Assembly (NCBI RefSeq): GCF_022867885.1
Contig: NZ_JALIFP010000003.1
Span: forward strand, 143,477 to 207,476
Direction of reading: 5' to 3'
From: Lederbergia sp. NSJ-179
Lineage (GTDB): Bacteria > Bacillota > Bacilli > Bacillales > Bacillaceae_C
DNA: 64,000 nt
Position 1 is the stretch's first letter. Each line of letters starts with the position of its first letter. Shown in pieces: positions 17,991-24,919 of the stretch. The position numbers and the translations under genes were made by a program. Under the pieces are notes generated by a model that searched no databases, had not been told where the DNA came from, and saw nothing but the letters and a program-made list of their open reading frames with translations.

Positions 17991-18575
17991 TTAACCCGGC
18001 AAATCAGCGGCTGCATCTAGGATTTTGCCCATTGTGAAAGACGCACAAGGAAGTTGCTCGGAATGAACGGTATCTTCTCGGCCATAGACATTCAGAAGCT
18101 GATAATCGCGACCTTCTAATGCATACTGTTCAAGTACTTCGTTTGCAGGGGCAATAATCCAATATTCCGGGATTTGGTATTGAGCATATACTTTCAGTTT
18201 ATGAAAGCGATCTCTTTTAATGGAAGGCGGAGATAATATTTCACCAACTAAACTAGGAATTCCCTCAATGCCTCGCTTCGTGATCATCTCTATTTTATTG
18301 CGGGGTACAATGACGAGATCGGGCTGTCGAACTTCTGTATCCGACAAAATCAAATCAATCGGTGATGCAAAAATGATGTATTCTAGTTGGCAACTTTCCA
18401 TAAGTGTTGCTAGGATTTTGGTGCTGATCACTTGATGTTTGGGTGTAGGCGCTGGAGACATTAGCTCTAACACGCCATCTGCTATTTCGTACCGTTTGCC
18501 ATCATCGAGTTGTGCATAATCATCATAGGTGACTGAACCTTCCTTTATGATCGGTTTAGAATCACGAGATTTCAT
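17991..18575 (-). CDS. Uma2-family PD-(D/E)XK endonuclease
   Basis: A 194-residue protein of the Uma2 (DUF820) family, a restriction-endonuclease-like fold. The sequence shows YEIADGVLELMSPAP, the metal-binding RQPDLVIVPRN and the conserved VGEILSPPSIKRDRFHKLKVYAQYQ. ATG 18575 is chosen because AAGGAGG lies eight bases upstream; the frame is open further but without a ribosome-binding site. It converges on the Rpn-like gene. The family is abundant and its physiological role is unsettled. Confidence 0.9.
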   Translation of the reverse strand: MKSRDSKPIIKEGSVTYDDYAQLDDGKRYEIADGVLELMSPAPTPKHQVISTKILATLMESCQLEYIIFASPIDLILSDTEVRQPDLVIVPRNKIEMITKRGIEGIPSLVGEILSPPSIKRDRFHKLKVYAQYQIPEYWIIAPANEVLEQYALEGRDYQLLNVYGREDTVHSEQLPCASFTMGKILDAAADLPG

Positions 18576-18738
18576 AGAATTCGCCTCCTTGAAATGTTTA
18601 GCTATTTTCATTATATCAAACATAAGATTCGGTAGAGGAAAGAACTTAGATTTTAAATGATTGGTGGATCAATCGAATTGAACCCTTGAAGATGCTAAGA
18701 GACTACAATGAAAATAAGACATAAATAGAACAGTGTGC

Positions 18739-18870
18739 CAGTATGCAAAAGCGTTAAAATGCAAAGAGGGACATATCCAAATAGAATTATAGGATACCTT
18801 CTGGGGAGCGAAACATGCCATCGTGAAGGATAAATATGGGGTCATTTGGGAATTGGATGATACAAAATGA
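18739..18870 (+). pseudogene. VOC/glyoxalase-like protein, C-terminal remnant
   Basis: One frame reads QYAKALKCKEGHIQIEL, then a stop (18790-18792), then DTFWGAKHAIVKDKYGVIWELDD and a stop at 18870. The second part is the typical end of PhnB-type VOC proteins (TFWGA...DKYGV.W.L). The N-terminal part is missing and an in-frame stop remains, so this is a relic. Confidence 0.7.
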
Positions 18871-18890
18871 TATTTAGGGAAAAGTAATGA

Positions 18891-18920
18891 TTGCATCATG
18901 AAGCTTTTCTGTGGTATAGT
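18891..18920 (+). promoter_or_regulatory. SigA-type promoter
   Basis: TTGCAT (18891-18896) and TATAGT (18915-18920) are separated by 18 bases. It drives the small ORF and hairpin at 18944-19070. Confidence 0.5.
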
Positions 18921-18943
18921 TAAAAAACTTTGATAAGAACGGA

Positions 18944-19070
18944 GGGTTACAAGTGGGAAAGGAACATTCTAAACAGCATGTTACAAATCAACAATTGAAT
19001 CATGCTAAAGCTCTACGATGATAGGGTGATTAGAATAGGTCTGTCCACTTTCATGTAACCCTTTTATTTT
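18944..19070 (+). ncRNA. Candidate small RNA closed by terminator-like long hairpin
   Basis: GGGTTACA (18944-18951) pairs with TGTAACCC (19054-19061), extended inward by GTGG/CCAC, and is followed by TTTTATTTT. The 5' arm overlaps the spacer and start codon of the small ORF at 18953. With the promoter at 18891 this makes a compact transcription unit. Function unknown. Confidence 0.4.
18953..19021 (+). CDS. Small ORF, 22 residues, possibly frameshifted
   Basis: GTG 18953 follows GGAGG by seven bases and encodes MGKEHSKQHVTNQQLNHAKAL plus one residue before TGA. After a +1 shift near codon 21 the reading continues YDDRVIRIGLSTFM to a stop at about 19057. The excellent ribosome-binding site argues that it is or was translated. 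I do not recognise the peptide. Confidence 0.45.
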   Translation: MGKEHSKQHVTNQQLNHAKALR

Positions 19071-19083
19071 GCATATGAAAAAG

Positions 19084-19109
19084 GAGGCCAACCAAGAAGC
19101 CTCTTTTTT
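19084..19109 (+). terminator. Rho-independent terminator
   Basis: GAGGC (19084-19088) pairs with GCCTC (19099-19103), followed by six Ts. Confidence 0.7.
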
Positions 19110-19145
19110 ATGTCTCAATTTTATTAAATAGGATTGTATTCATTG

Positions 19146-19172
19146 AACACAGGCGATGCACCTGTGTTTTTA
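19146..19172 (+). terminator. Rho-independent terminator upstream of MFS gene
   Basis: AACACAGG pairs with CCTGTGTT around a 7-base loop and runs into TTTTATT. With no gene between it and the preceding terminator, it may close a short untranslated transcript. Confidence 0.75.
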
Positions 19173-19280
19173 TTGTGTATTGTATGGATGAAGGTTCGTA
19201 TTCCATGAAGAAGTAGGCAGACGGCAATAAGTTTTAAAATAAATGAAATCTTCGAAATAGATGTAAAAGGAGGCTGTTTT

Positions 19281-20495
19281 ATGTCAGCAGACCAACGGAA
19301 AAAATTAACGGTTTTAATGATTAATATGTTTATTGCCATTGGAAGTTTTGGCATTATTATTCCAATTCTTCCGACTTATTTAGAATCTATTAATCAAGGA
19401 GGAACCGCGGCAGGTTTAATGGTGGCCATATTTGCGGGTGCTCAACTCATTTTATCTCCAATAGCCGGAAAATGGGCAGATCAATATGGACGTAGAAAAA
19501 TGATTATTTCTGGTTTAATCGGCTTATCCCTATCCAGTTTTGTCTTTTATGCATCTGATTCGATTTGGTTGCTTTATTCCTCCCGTGTGATTGGAGGGAT
19601 AGGTGCTGCATTACTTGTACCGGCTATTTTTGCCTATGTAGCCGATATTACTACTTTTGAACAACGCGCAAAGGGGAATAGTTTGATCTCTGCAGCTATG
19701 TCGTTGGGTATTGTGATTGGGCCTGGAATTGGTGGGTTTTTAGCGGATTTTGGATTGAAAACACCGTTTTTAATTTCTGCGATGATCTCCCTTGTGGCTG
19801 TTTTCTTTTCCATCGCTGTTTTGAAAGAAAGCAAACCAGATACACAGGTGATAGCAGATGGGGCACCGGCACAACCTAGGCACGAGGAATCTATGTTTAA
19901 ACAAATTGTTCGTTCTGTAAAAATGCCTTATTTTATCCCGCTCATCATTACATTTGTCATGAGCTTTGGATTAATGGCCTATGAATCGGTACTCGGCCTT
20001 TTTGTCGATAATCAATTCGGTGCAACTCCACAGGAAATAGCATTTATGATCACATCTACAGGTATTGTTAGTGTGATTGCCCAATTGTTCATCGTCGATC
20101 GGATCGTGAGTCGCTATGGGGAAATGGCCGTCATAAATATTTTTATCGGGGTCGTTACAATTGGCTTCGTTTTATCGCTGATCGCAGGAAGCTATGGGAT
20201 GTTCTTTGGAGTAACCTTATTAATCTTCTTGGCTACCTCGATTCTTCGTCCTGTCTTGAATACGCTCATTTCAAAAATGGCTGGAGATGAACAAGGTTTT
20301 GCGATGGGCATGAATAATGCCTATATGAGTATTGGCAATATCTTAGGACCCGTGCTTGCGGGCATGCTATATGATATTAAAATTATTTTCCCGTTTATAC
20401 TGGGTTTAGTGATTTTATTCATAGCAATGTTTACATCGATTGTTTGGCAAAGACGAAGTTTAAAAGGAAACCAGCGCATCGTAATGAGTAAATAA
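19281..20495 (+). CDS. MFS drug exporter, Bmr/NorA type
   Basis: A 404-residue, twelve-helix major facilitator. Motif A is GKWADQYGRRKMI, between helices 2 and 3; the drug:H+ antiporter-1 motif C appears as SLGIVIGPGIGGFLADFG in helix 5. Overall it resembles the Bmr, Blt and NorA multidrug exporters. AAAGGAGG precedes ATG 19281. No local MerR-type regulator is present, so substrate and control are open. Confidence 0.88.
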   Translation: MSADQRKKLTVLMINMFIAIGSFGIIIPILPTYLESINQGGTAAGLMVAIFAGAQLILSPIAGKWADQYGRRKMIISGLIGLSLSSFVFYASDSIWLLYSSRVIGGIGAALLVPAIFAYVADITTFEQRAKGNSLISAAMSLGIVIGPGIGGFLADFGLKTPFLISAMISLVAVFFSIAVLKESKPDTQVIADGAPAQPRHEESMFKQIVRSVKMPYFIPLIITFVMSFGLMAYESVLGLFVDNQFGATPQEIAFMITSTGIVSVIAQLFIVDRIVSRYGEMAVINIFIGVVTIGFVLSLIAGSYGMFFGVTLLIFLATSILRPVLNTLISKMAGDEQGFAMGMNNAYMSIGNILGPVLAGMLYDIKIIFPFILGLVILFIAMFTSIVWQRRSLKGNQRIVMSK

Positions 20496-20501
20496 AATGG
20501 A

Positions 20502-20528
20502 AGCCCCGGGTCTCTAGAGACCCGGGCT
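20502..20528. repeat. Perfect GC-rich palindrome after MFS gene
   Basis: CCCGGGTCTCT is followed immediately by its inverse AGAGACCCGGG, with AGC/GCT flanks. It makes a very stable hairpin but neither strand has a proper U-tract. It may still work as a terminator between the MFS gene and the convergent regulator. Confidence 0.65.
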
Positions 20529-20638
20529 AAAATCGTTGCAATTGCAACTTATGTGAATGTGATTGATTGTCATATAAGACAATATCCCTTTTCCCTCATT
20601 TAAGATAGAATTAATTTTCAAGATACAGTTAAAGATTT

Positions 20639-21601
20639 CTATTTATTTTTGTAAAATTTAATAACGGATATAGCCGACGACACGACTTTATTCGGAAGAT
20701 CCTTTGGCGAGATTACCCTAATTTTATTTGCAAATCCTAATATGAACTCGATAGCCTCTTGCTTATCATTAAATCTTAAAGTCGCCGGTATCCATTTTTC
20801 CCCATTTGAATTTTCCGTTTTTATCAATTGAACAAACTTACCTGTAAAATTAATTCTTTTCATAATGGACGGATGTATTTCTACTTGTACATCATATTTG
20901 GGTAAATTTTGTATAAACTCTACCTTGGATTGTTCCCAGTACGCCACCAAATTGAAATTAAGCGGTCTTCTAAAAGTTTCATTTTCAACTTTTGCCCTGT
21001 GTATGCGAGATACCCTGTAATTACGCAGCTCTCCATTTCTTGATGCAACAAGATACCACCTATTCCCTTTTGCTACCAATCCTAATGGTTCAATCAACCT
21101 TTCTTTTTGTTCCCCATCGGCCTGTTCATAGAAAATTTTTAGCTTTTTACTTTCCCAAACAGCTTTTTGGACGATTTTGAGAGCATGCTCTTTTTCTTTG
21201 GATTGTCGCCAAGTGCTCGAATCGATATGAATTCTTTCCCACATCGCCTGTGCTTCGTCCCGAAAAGTCCCTGGGATGGCTGCAAGTAACTTTTGCCTGG
21301 TGTCTAATGCTTGGATATTTAACCCTAAGTCTTCGAGTAATTTTTCTGAAGGGAAGAGAAATAGAGATTTAATGTCCTCTATATTTAATCCACTCAATTT
21401 ACTGCGAAAATTGTCTAACAGACGCCAGCCTCCATCTTTTCCCCGATCGGAAACAATGGGTATCCCTGCATTACTTAATGCATCCATGTCCCGAAGGATG
21501 GTTCGATCTGATACCTCTAGTTCATTGGCCAATTCCTTTGCCGTCATTTTCCCTCTGTTCTGTAACAAGATCATAATATTTATTAATCTATCTGCTCTCA
21601 C
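20639..21601 (-). CDS. WYL-domain transcriptional regulator (YafY type)
   Basis: A 320-residue regulator. An N-terminal HTH_11 helix-turn-helix (about 1-57: AKELANELEVSDRTILRDMDALS) is followed by the WYL domain (about 140-320: LIEPLGLVAKGNRWYLVASRNGELRNYRVSRI). WYL domains sense small ligands or nucleic acids. It starts at GTG 21601 and is divergent from the reductase-like gene, which it may control. Confidence 0.92.
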   Translation of the reverse strand: MRADRLINIMILLQNRGKMTAKELANELEVSDRTILRDMDALSNAGIPIVSDRGKDGGWRLLDNFRSKLSGLNIEDIKSLFLFPSEKLLEDLGLNIQALDTRQKLLAAIPGTFRDEAQAMWERIHIDSSTWRQSKEKEHALKIVQKAVWESKKLKIFYEQADGEQKERLIEPLGLVAKGNRWYLVASRNGELRNYRVSRIHRAKVENETFRRPLNFNLVAYWEQSKVEFIQNLPKYDVQVEIHPSIMKRINFTGKFVQLIKTENSNGEKWIPATLRFNDKQEAIEFILGFANKIRVISPKDLPNKVVSSAISVIKFYKNK

Positions 21602-21707
21602 AAAATCCGTCCCTTCGATAAAATAATAATTAATTATATTTATATGACAGGAGATGTCGTGTTTTAATCATATACTTATTTTTAGAGCTAAGGAAAGGAG
21701 AATGATT

Positions 21708-22244
21708 ATGAATCAAGATCGAAATGTAGTACTATTCATTGCATCAAGTTTAGACGGATATATTGCGACAAAAGAGGAATCACTTGAATGGTTGTTTAAA
21801 GTAGAGGGGGAAGGGGATAATGGCATTTCTGAGTTTTTAGACACGATTGATACCGTTTTAATGGGGAAAACAACTTACGATTGGATTATGGAACATGAGG
21901 GTGGCAATAGCTGGCCGTATTCTGATAAAAATTGTTATGTGTTCACAAGGTCTTCAATTGCTGATACGGAGCAGGTGAAATTTATTAGCCCCAATATTCC
22001 GGACTTTGTAAATGAATTAAAAAAACAAGAAGGCAAAAATATTTGGATGGTTGGAGGAGGAGTATTGTTACATTCTTTTATAAAAGAGAACTTAGTTGAT
22101 GAACTTATCATAACAGTTGCACCAACTATAATCGGCAATGGAATTCCGTTATTTAGAGAAGGGAATTATCAATTAGACCTTTCATTGAAAGGTACGAGGA
22201 ACTTTAATCAATTTGTAGAATTGCATTATGAAGTTAAAAGGTAA
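21708..22244 (+). CDS. Dihydrofolate reductase/RibD C-terminal-like reductase
   Basis: A 178-residue protein of the RibD C-terminal/DHFR-like family (YyaP and YwjB type). The N-terminal strand is VVLFIASSLDGYIA, the middle has GKTTYDWI, and the nucleotide-binding loop is IWMVGGGVLLHSFI. ATG 21708 lies seven bases after AAAGGAG; ATG 21702 is too close. Such proteins are NADPH-dependent reductases of unknown substrate. Divergent from a WYL regulator. Confidence 0.88.
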   Translation: MNQDRNVVLFIASSLDGYIATKEESLEWLFKVEGEGDNGISEFLDTIDTVLMGKTTYDWIMEHEGGNSWPYSDKNCYVFTRSSIADTEQVKFISPNIPDFVNELKKQEGKNIWMVGGGVLLHSFIKENLVDELIITVAPTIIGNGIPLFREGNYQLDLSLKGTRNFNQFVELHYEVKR

Positions 22245-22288
22245 ACGACTGGCCAGACAAAACCATATGTAAGGAACAGCTCTCCTTA

Positions 22289-22361
22289 TTAAAGCGGTTT
22301 AAAAACGCACGTTCAATCGATGTCATTGCAATCGATATCGTGTGTTTTTAAACCGCTTTAA
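22289..22361. repeat. 23-bp near-perfect inverted repeat
   Basis: The arms at 22289-22311 (TTAAAGCGGTTTAAAAACGC...) and 22339-22361 are complementary over 23 bases with one G-T pair. The loop carries two ATCGAT motifs. No U-tract follows. It may be a miniature mobile element or a scar, because a gene remnant begins directly after it. Confidence 0.75.
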
Positions 22362-22499
22362 CAAACACAGAGTCCTTCTCAATATCCCGCAAAAAGAAAT
22401 GAAAATGATGCTAGCAATATTCAACTTGAAGAGCTTCTTAGAACTTTACATAGAGTCGAAACAAAATTGGATGTCTTACTTATGCAAAGATCAAAATGA
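22362..22499 (+). pseudogene. C-terminal remnant of unidentified protein
   Basis: Directly after the inverted repeat an open frame without a start codon reads QTQSPSQYPAKRNENDASN, then an amphipathic helix LEELLRTLHRVETKLDVLL, and ends at TGA 22497-22499. It looks like the tail of a gene whose 5' part was lost at the repeat. I do not recognise the family. Confidence 0.4.
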
Positions 22500-22529
22500 A
22501 CGATTAATTTCTCCATTAGATTGTTTGGT

Positions 22530-22745
22530 TTATTTTATTTTGATGAAACGGGTAAGCACAAATTCTATAATAAAGAAAAGCGCTAATCCTGAAATTAGAA
22601 CGATAGAGCTTGAGATCAGTGGCTGTCCGTGGACCTTTTCAAAGATTGAATTAATGAGAAGGGACGAGCCCCAAAAAATAAAAATAACCGTAAGGGCAAT
22701 ATAAACACTTTTTTGATTATGATGTTTATTTGGTTTGAAAAACAT
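22530..22745 (-). CDS. Small two-helix membrane protein
   Basis: A 71-residue protein with two hydrophobic helices (about 14-33 and 44-66) and basic ends, MFFKPNKHHNQK and TRFIKIK. GAGGAGG lies eight bases before ATG 22745; in-frame ATGs further up lack ribosome-binding sites. It is a lone gene between the remnant above and the ABC-F gene. Function unknown. Confidence 0.65.
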   Translation of the reverse strand: MFFKPNKHHNQKSVYIALTVIFIFWGSSLLINSIFEKVHGQPLISSSIVLISGLALFFIIEFVLTRFIKIK

Positions 22746-22836
22746 AGAGTTTTCCTCCTCAAATGAAAGTTTTTTCATGTCATTAAAAATCATATCCGTG
22801 ATCGTTATTATACCACGGATATGATGGAGCGCTTTC

Positions 22837-24411
22837 CTACGAATCTGTTTCTAATTTTCTTTTTTCCGCTAACAACTGTTGAAATTCCCTTTCCAGCGCT
22901 TCTGAAGGTTCGATACTTAGTCGACTAAGCACATCAGAAATTTTTGTTTCAAGCAGAAGACGTTTGTCTTCAGTAGAATCCCGTTCCGTTTGGAATGTGG
23001 CTTGTTTGTATTCCTGATATGTTCCATCAAAAAGCTGTAATTCTTGCTGTTCGATAGCCAAAATTCGGGTCGCAATCGATTCGATGAAACGCCGGTCATG
23101 TGATACGAAAATGACTGTGCCTTCATACTCTTGAAGCAAGGATTCCAACGCTTCGACAGCCTGAATATCAAGGAAATTTGTTGGTTCATCCATAATAATC
23201 GTGTTAATATCACTGACAAATAATTTGGCGAAAGTGACTTTCACACGTTCTCCTCCACTTAAGACGGCCACCTTTTTATACACATCTTCTCGAAAAAAAT
23301 GCAATCTCGCCAGTACGGTTCGAATAAAGCTTTCCTCTTGCTTTGAAGTAGAGCGAACATTCTCTAAAATCGATTGATCAACATCCAATACGTCCAGATT
23401 TTGGCTAAAATAGCCGACTTTAACGGAAGGGGAGAAGTGGATTCCCTCCTCCTGATCGATGATTTTCTTTACGAGTGTCGTTTTTCCGCTGCCGTTCGGG
23501 CCGATAATCGCGAGCTTCTCTCCACCCTTCACATGAAAATGAGCTTCCTTCCAAAGTATTCGTTCCCCGACCATACCGGCCACATCCTCTACCCTTAAAA
23601 TAATCCGGCCTTTGAAGGTTTCTTCATTCGGCAAATTCATTTTAATGGCAGGTAATTCTTTCACTTTTTCAACCTTTTCTAATTTCTCCAATCTTGTTTC
23701 AATCGCCTTTGCTGCTTGACGAAGCTTTTTTTGCTTATTGGCAAAATAGGGTTTTGCCCCCTTAATCCTAGCATCAGAAGCACTTAAGTTCTTGGGGGTT
23801 TTTGTGGCACGAACAGCTTTCTGTTCTTTTAATACGAGTGCTTCCTCTAATTGTTGCTTCTTCCGTTCATATTGCTCATAAGCGCTTTCCTGCTGCCGGC
23901 GTTCCAATTCCTTTTGCTCGACGTAATTAGAATAATTGCCTTTATACTCTTTGATTTGTCCCTCTTCCAATTCCCAGATCGTGGTGCAAAGGGAATCCAA
24001 AAACGCACGGTCATGGGACACAAGGACCAACGCCCCTTGCCATCTTTGTAATTGCTTTTCTAATTTTTCGATATGGTCGGTATCTAAATTCGTTGTCGGT
24101 TCATCCGCTAATAAAAGCTCAGGCCTTTTGGCTAGCACCTGGTTGATATACTCCTGTGTCACTTCGCCGCCGCTTTGGGTCGTATTTGTATTTTTTAATT
24201 GAGGCAATAGTTCACATTTAGCATGTGAGTGAACCCTTCCCGACTCCGGTTGTTTTGCCTGTGCCAAAAGTTCCAATAAGGTCGTTTTTCCACTTCCGTT
24301 TTTTCCAACTAAACCGATCCGGTCTTTTTCCTGAATTTGTAAATGCTCCGCTTCTATTAATAGGCGATCCTTTACATAATATTGTAGATCGATTGCTTCT
24401 AATAACATCAT
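22837..24411 (-). CDS. ABC-F ribosome-protection ATPase, VmlR/Vga/Msr-like
   Basis: A 524-residue soluble protein with two ABC ATPase domains: Walker A GKNGSGKTTLL and GPNGSGKTTLV, signature sequences TQSGGE and VLSGGERVK, Walker B ELLLADEPTTNLD and TIIMDEPTNFLD. A charged interdomain linker of about 100 residues and a C-terminal extension fit antibiotic-resistance ABC-F proteins, which displace drugs from the ribosome. There are no membrane helices. The leader has the marks of drug-responsive attenuation, which supports a role in resistance to peptidyl-transferase-centre drugs. Which drugs cannot be read from the sequence. Confidence 0.88.
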   Translation of the reverse strand: MMLLEAIDLQYYVKDRLLIEAEHLQIQEKDRIGLVGKNGSGKTTLLELLAQAKQPESGRVHSHAKCELLPQLKNTNTTQSGGEVTQEYINQVLAKRPELLLADEPTTNLDTDHIEKLEKQLQRWQGALVLVSHDRAFLDSLCTTIWELEEGQIKEYKGNYSNYVEQKELERRQQESAYEQYERKKQQLEEALVLKEQKAVRATKTPKNLSASDARIKGAKPYFANKQKKLRQAAKAIETRLEKLEKVEKVKELPAIKMNLPNEETFKGRIILRVEDVAGMVGERILWKEAHFHVKGGEKLAIIGPNGSGKTTLVKKIIDQEEGIHFSPSVKVGYFSQNLDVLDVDQSILENVRSTSKQEESFIRTVLARLHFFREDVYKKVAVLSGGERVKVTFAKLFVSDINTIIMDEPTNFLDIQAVEALESLLQEYEGTVIFVSHDRRFIESIATRILAIEQQELQLFDGTYQEYKQATFQTERDSTEDKRLLLETKISDVLSRLSIEPSEALEREFQQLLAEKRKLETDS

Positions 24412-24442
24412 TGTATCATCTCCAGTATTCGTATTTTGGAGA

Positions 24443-24476
24443 CAAAAAAGCCTCCTACTTTTTCAGAATAGGAGGC
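24443..24476 (-). terminator. Attenuator terminator upstream of ABC-F gene
   Basis: On the minus strand GCCTCCTA and TAGGAGGC (24469-24476 and 24450-24457) form a stem followed by TTTTTTG. It lies about 35 bases before the ABC-F start, within its leader. Confidence 0.85.
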
Positions 24477-24547
24477 AGCTGAGCATAACAAAAAGAGATA
24501 CGACTCCCTTTTTGCCCAATCGTTCGAAACCCATCCTATTCTGAAAA
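24460..24547 (-). promoter_or_regulatory. Antiterminator pairing in ABC-F leader
   Basis: Fourteen bases at 24534-24547 (minus strand TTTTCAGAATAGGA) are exactly complementary to 24460-24473, which includes the left arm of the terminator and its loop. Pairing of these two segments excludes the terminator, so they are the mutually exclusive state. Confidence 0.75.
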
Positions 24548-24631
24548 GATCGTTTGAAGACATGAGGAAAGAGACAGATATGTTCATCTGTTCACTCAAA
24601 TGCTTCGCTCGATTGTTTTCAACAAATAGGA

Positions 24632-24643
24632 TTAGTTTCGCAT
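24632..24643 (-). CDS. Three-codon upstream ORF (Met-Arg-Asn) in ABC-F leader
   Basis: ATG CGA AAC TAA at 24643-24632 is preceded by GGAAGGGTGA with a nine-base spacer. It is upstream of both antiterminator segments. Very short leader ORFs of this kind are known in leaders of Listeria and Bacillus ABC-F genes, where a drug-stalled ribosome shifts the RNA fold. Confidence 0.6.
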   Translation of the reverse strand: MRN

Positions 24644-24678
24644 CTAATTGGGTCACCCTTCCGTTTTTAATTATTGTC

Positions 24679-24707
24679 ACTGTACCAAAAGAGGTTAAAA
24701 AAGTCAA
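24679..24707 (-). promoter_or_regulatory. SigA promoter of ABC-F gene
   Basis: Minus strand TTGACT (24707-24702), a 17-base spacer and TACAGT (24684-24679). It is placed so that the transcript begins just before the three-codon ORF, giving a leader of about 260 bases. Confidence 0.75.
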
Positions 24708-24919
24708 TGCGTGCTTGTTTTTTGTTAGATCGAACTCCCTATAAATTCAAACAATGGATGCGTTCGTTTTTGGAGTTGACTTTCCTGCTTAGAACAAAAT
24801 TGACTCTCTAAGGCTGCTTTTTTACTGGACTTTTTGAACATCCTCTTGAAAAAGGGTTTTATTGAAAGAAGATGAGTAGTATAGTACAAAGACAAAGCTG
24901 GATATAAGGGATGGTTTAT

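Noticed and set aside
24408..24707. A 99-codon open frame across the ABC-F leader
   Set aside because: It runs through the terminator and antiterminator segments, has no ribosome-binding site at a start codon, and codes for no recognisable protein. The leader function explains the region better.
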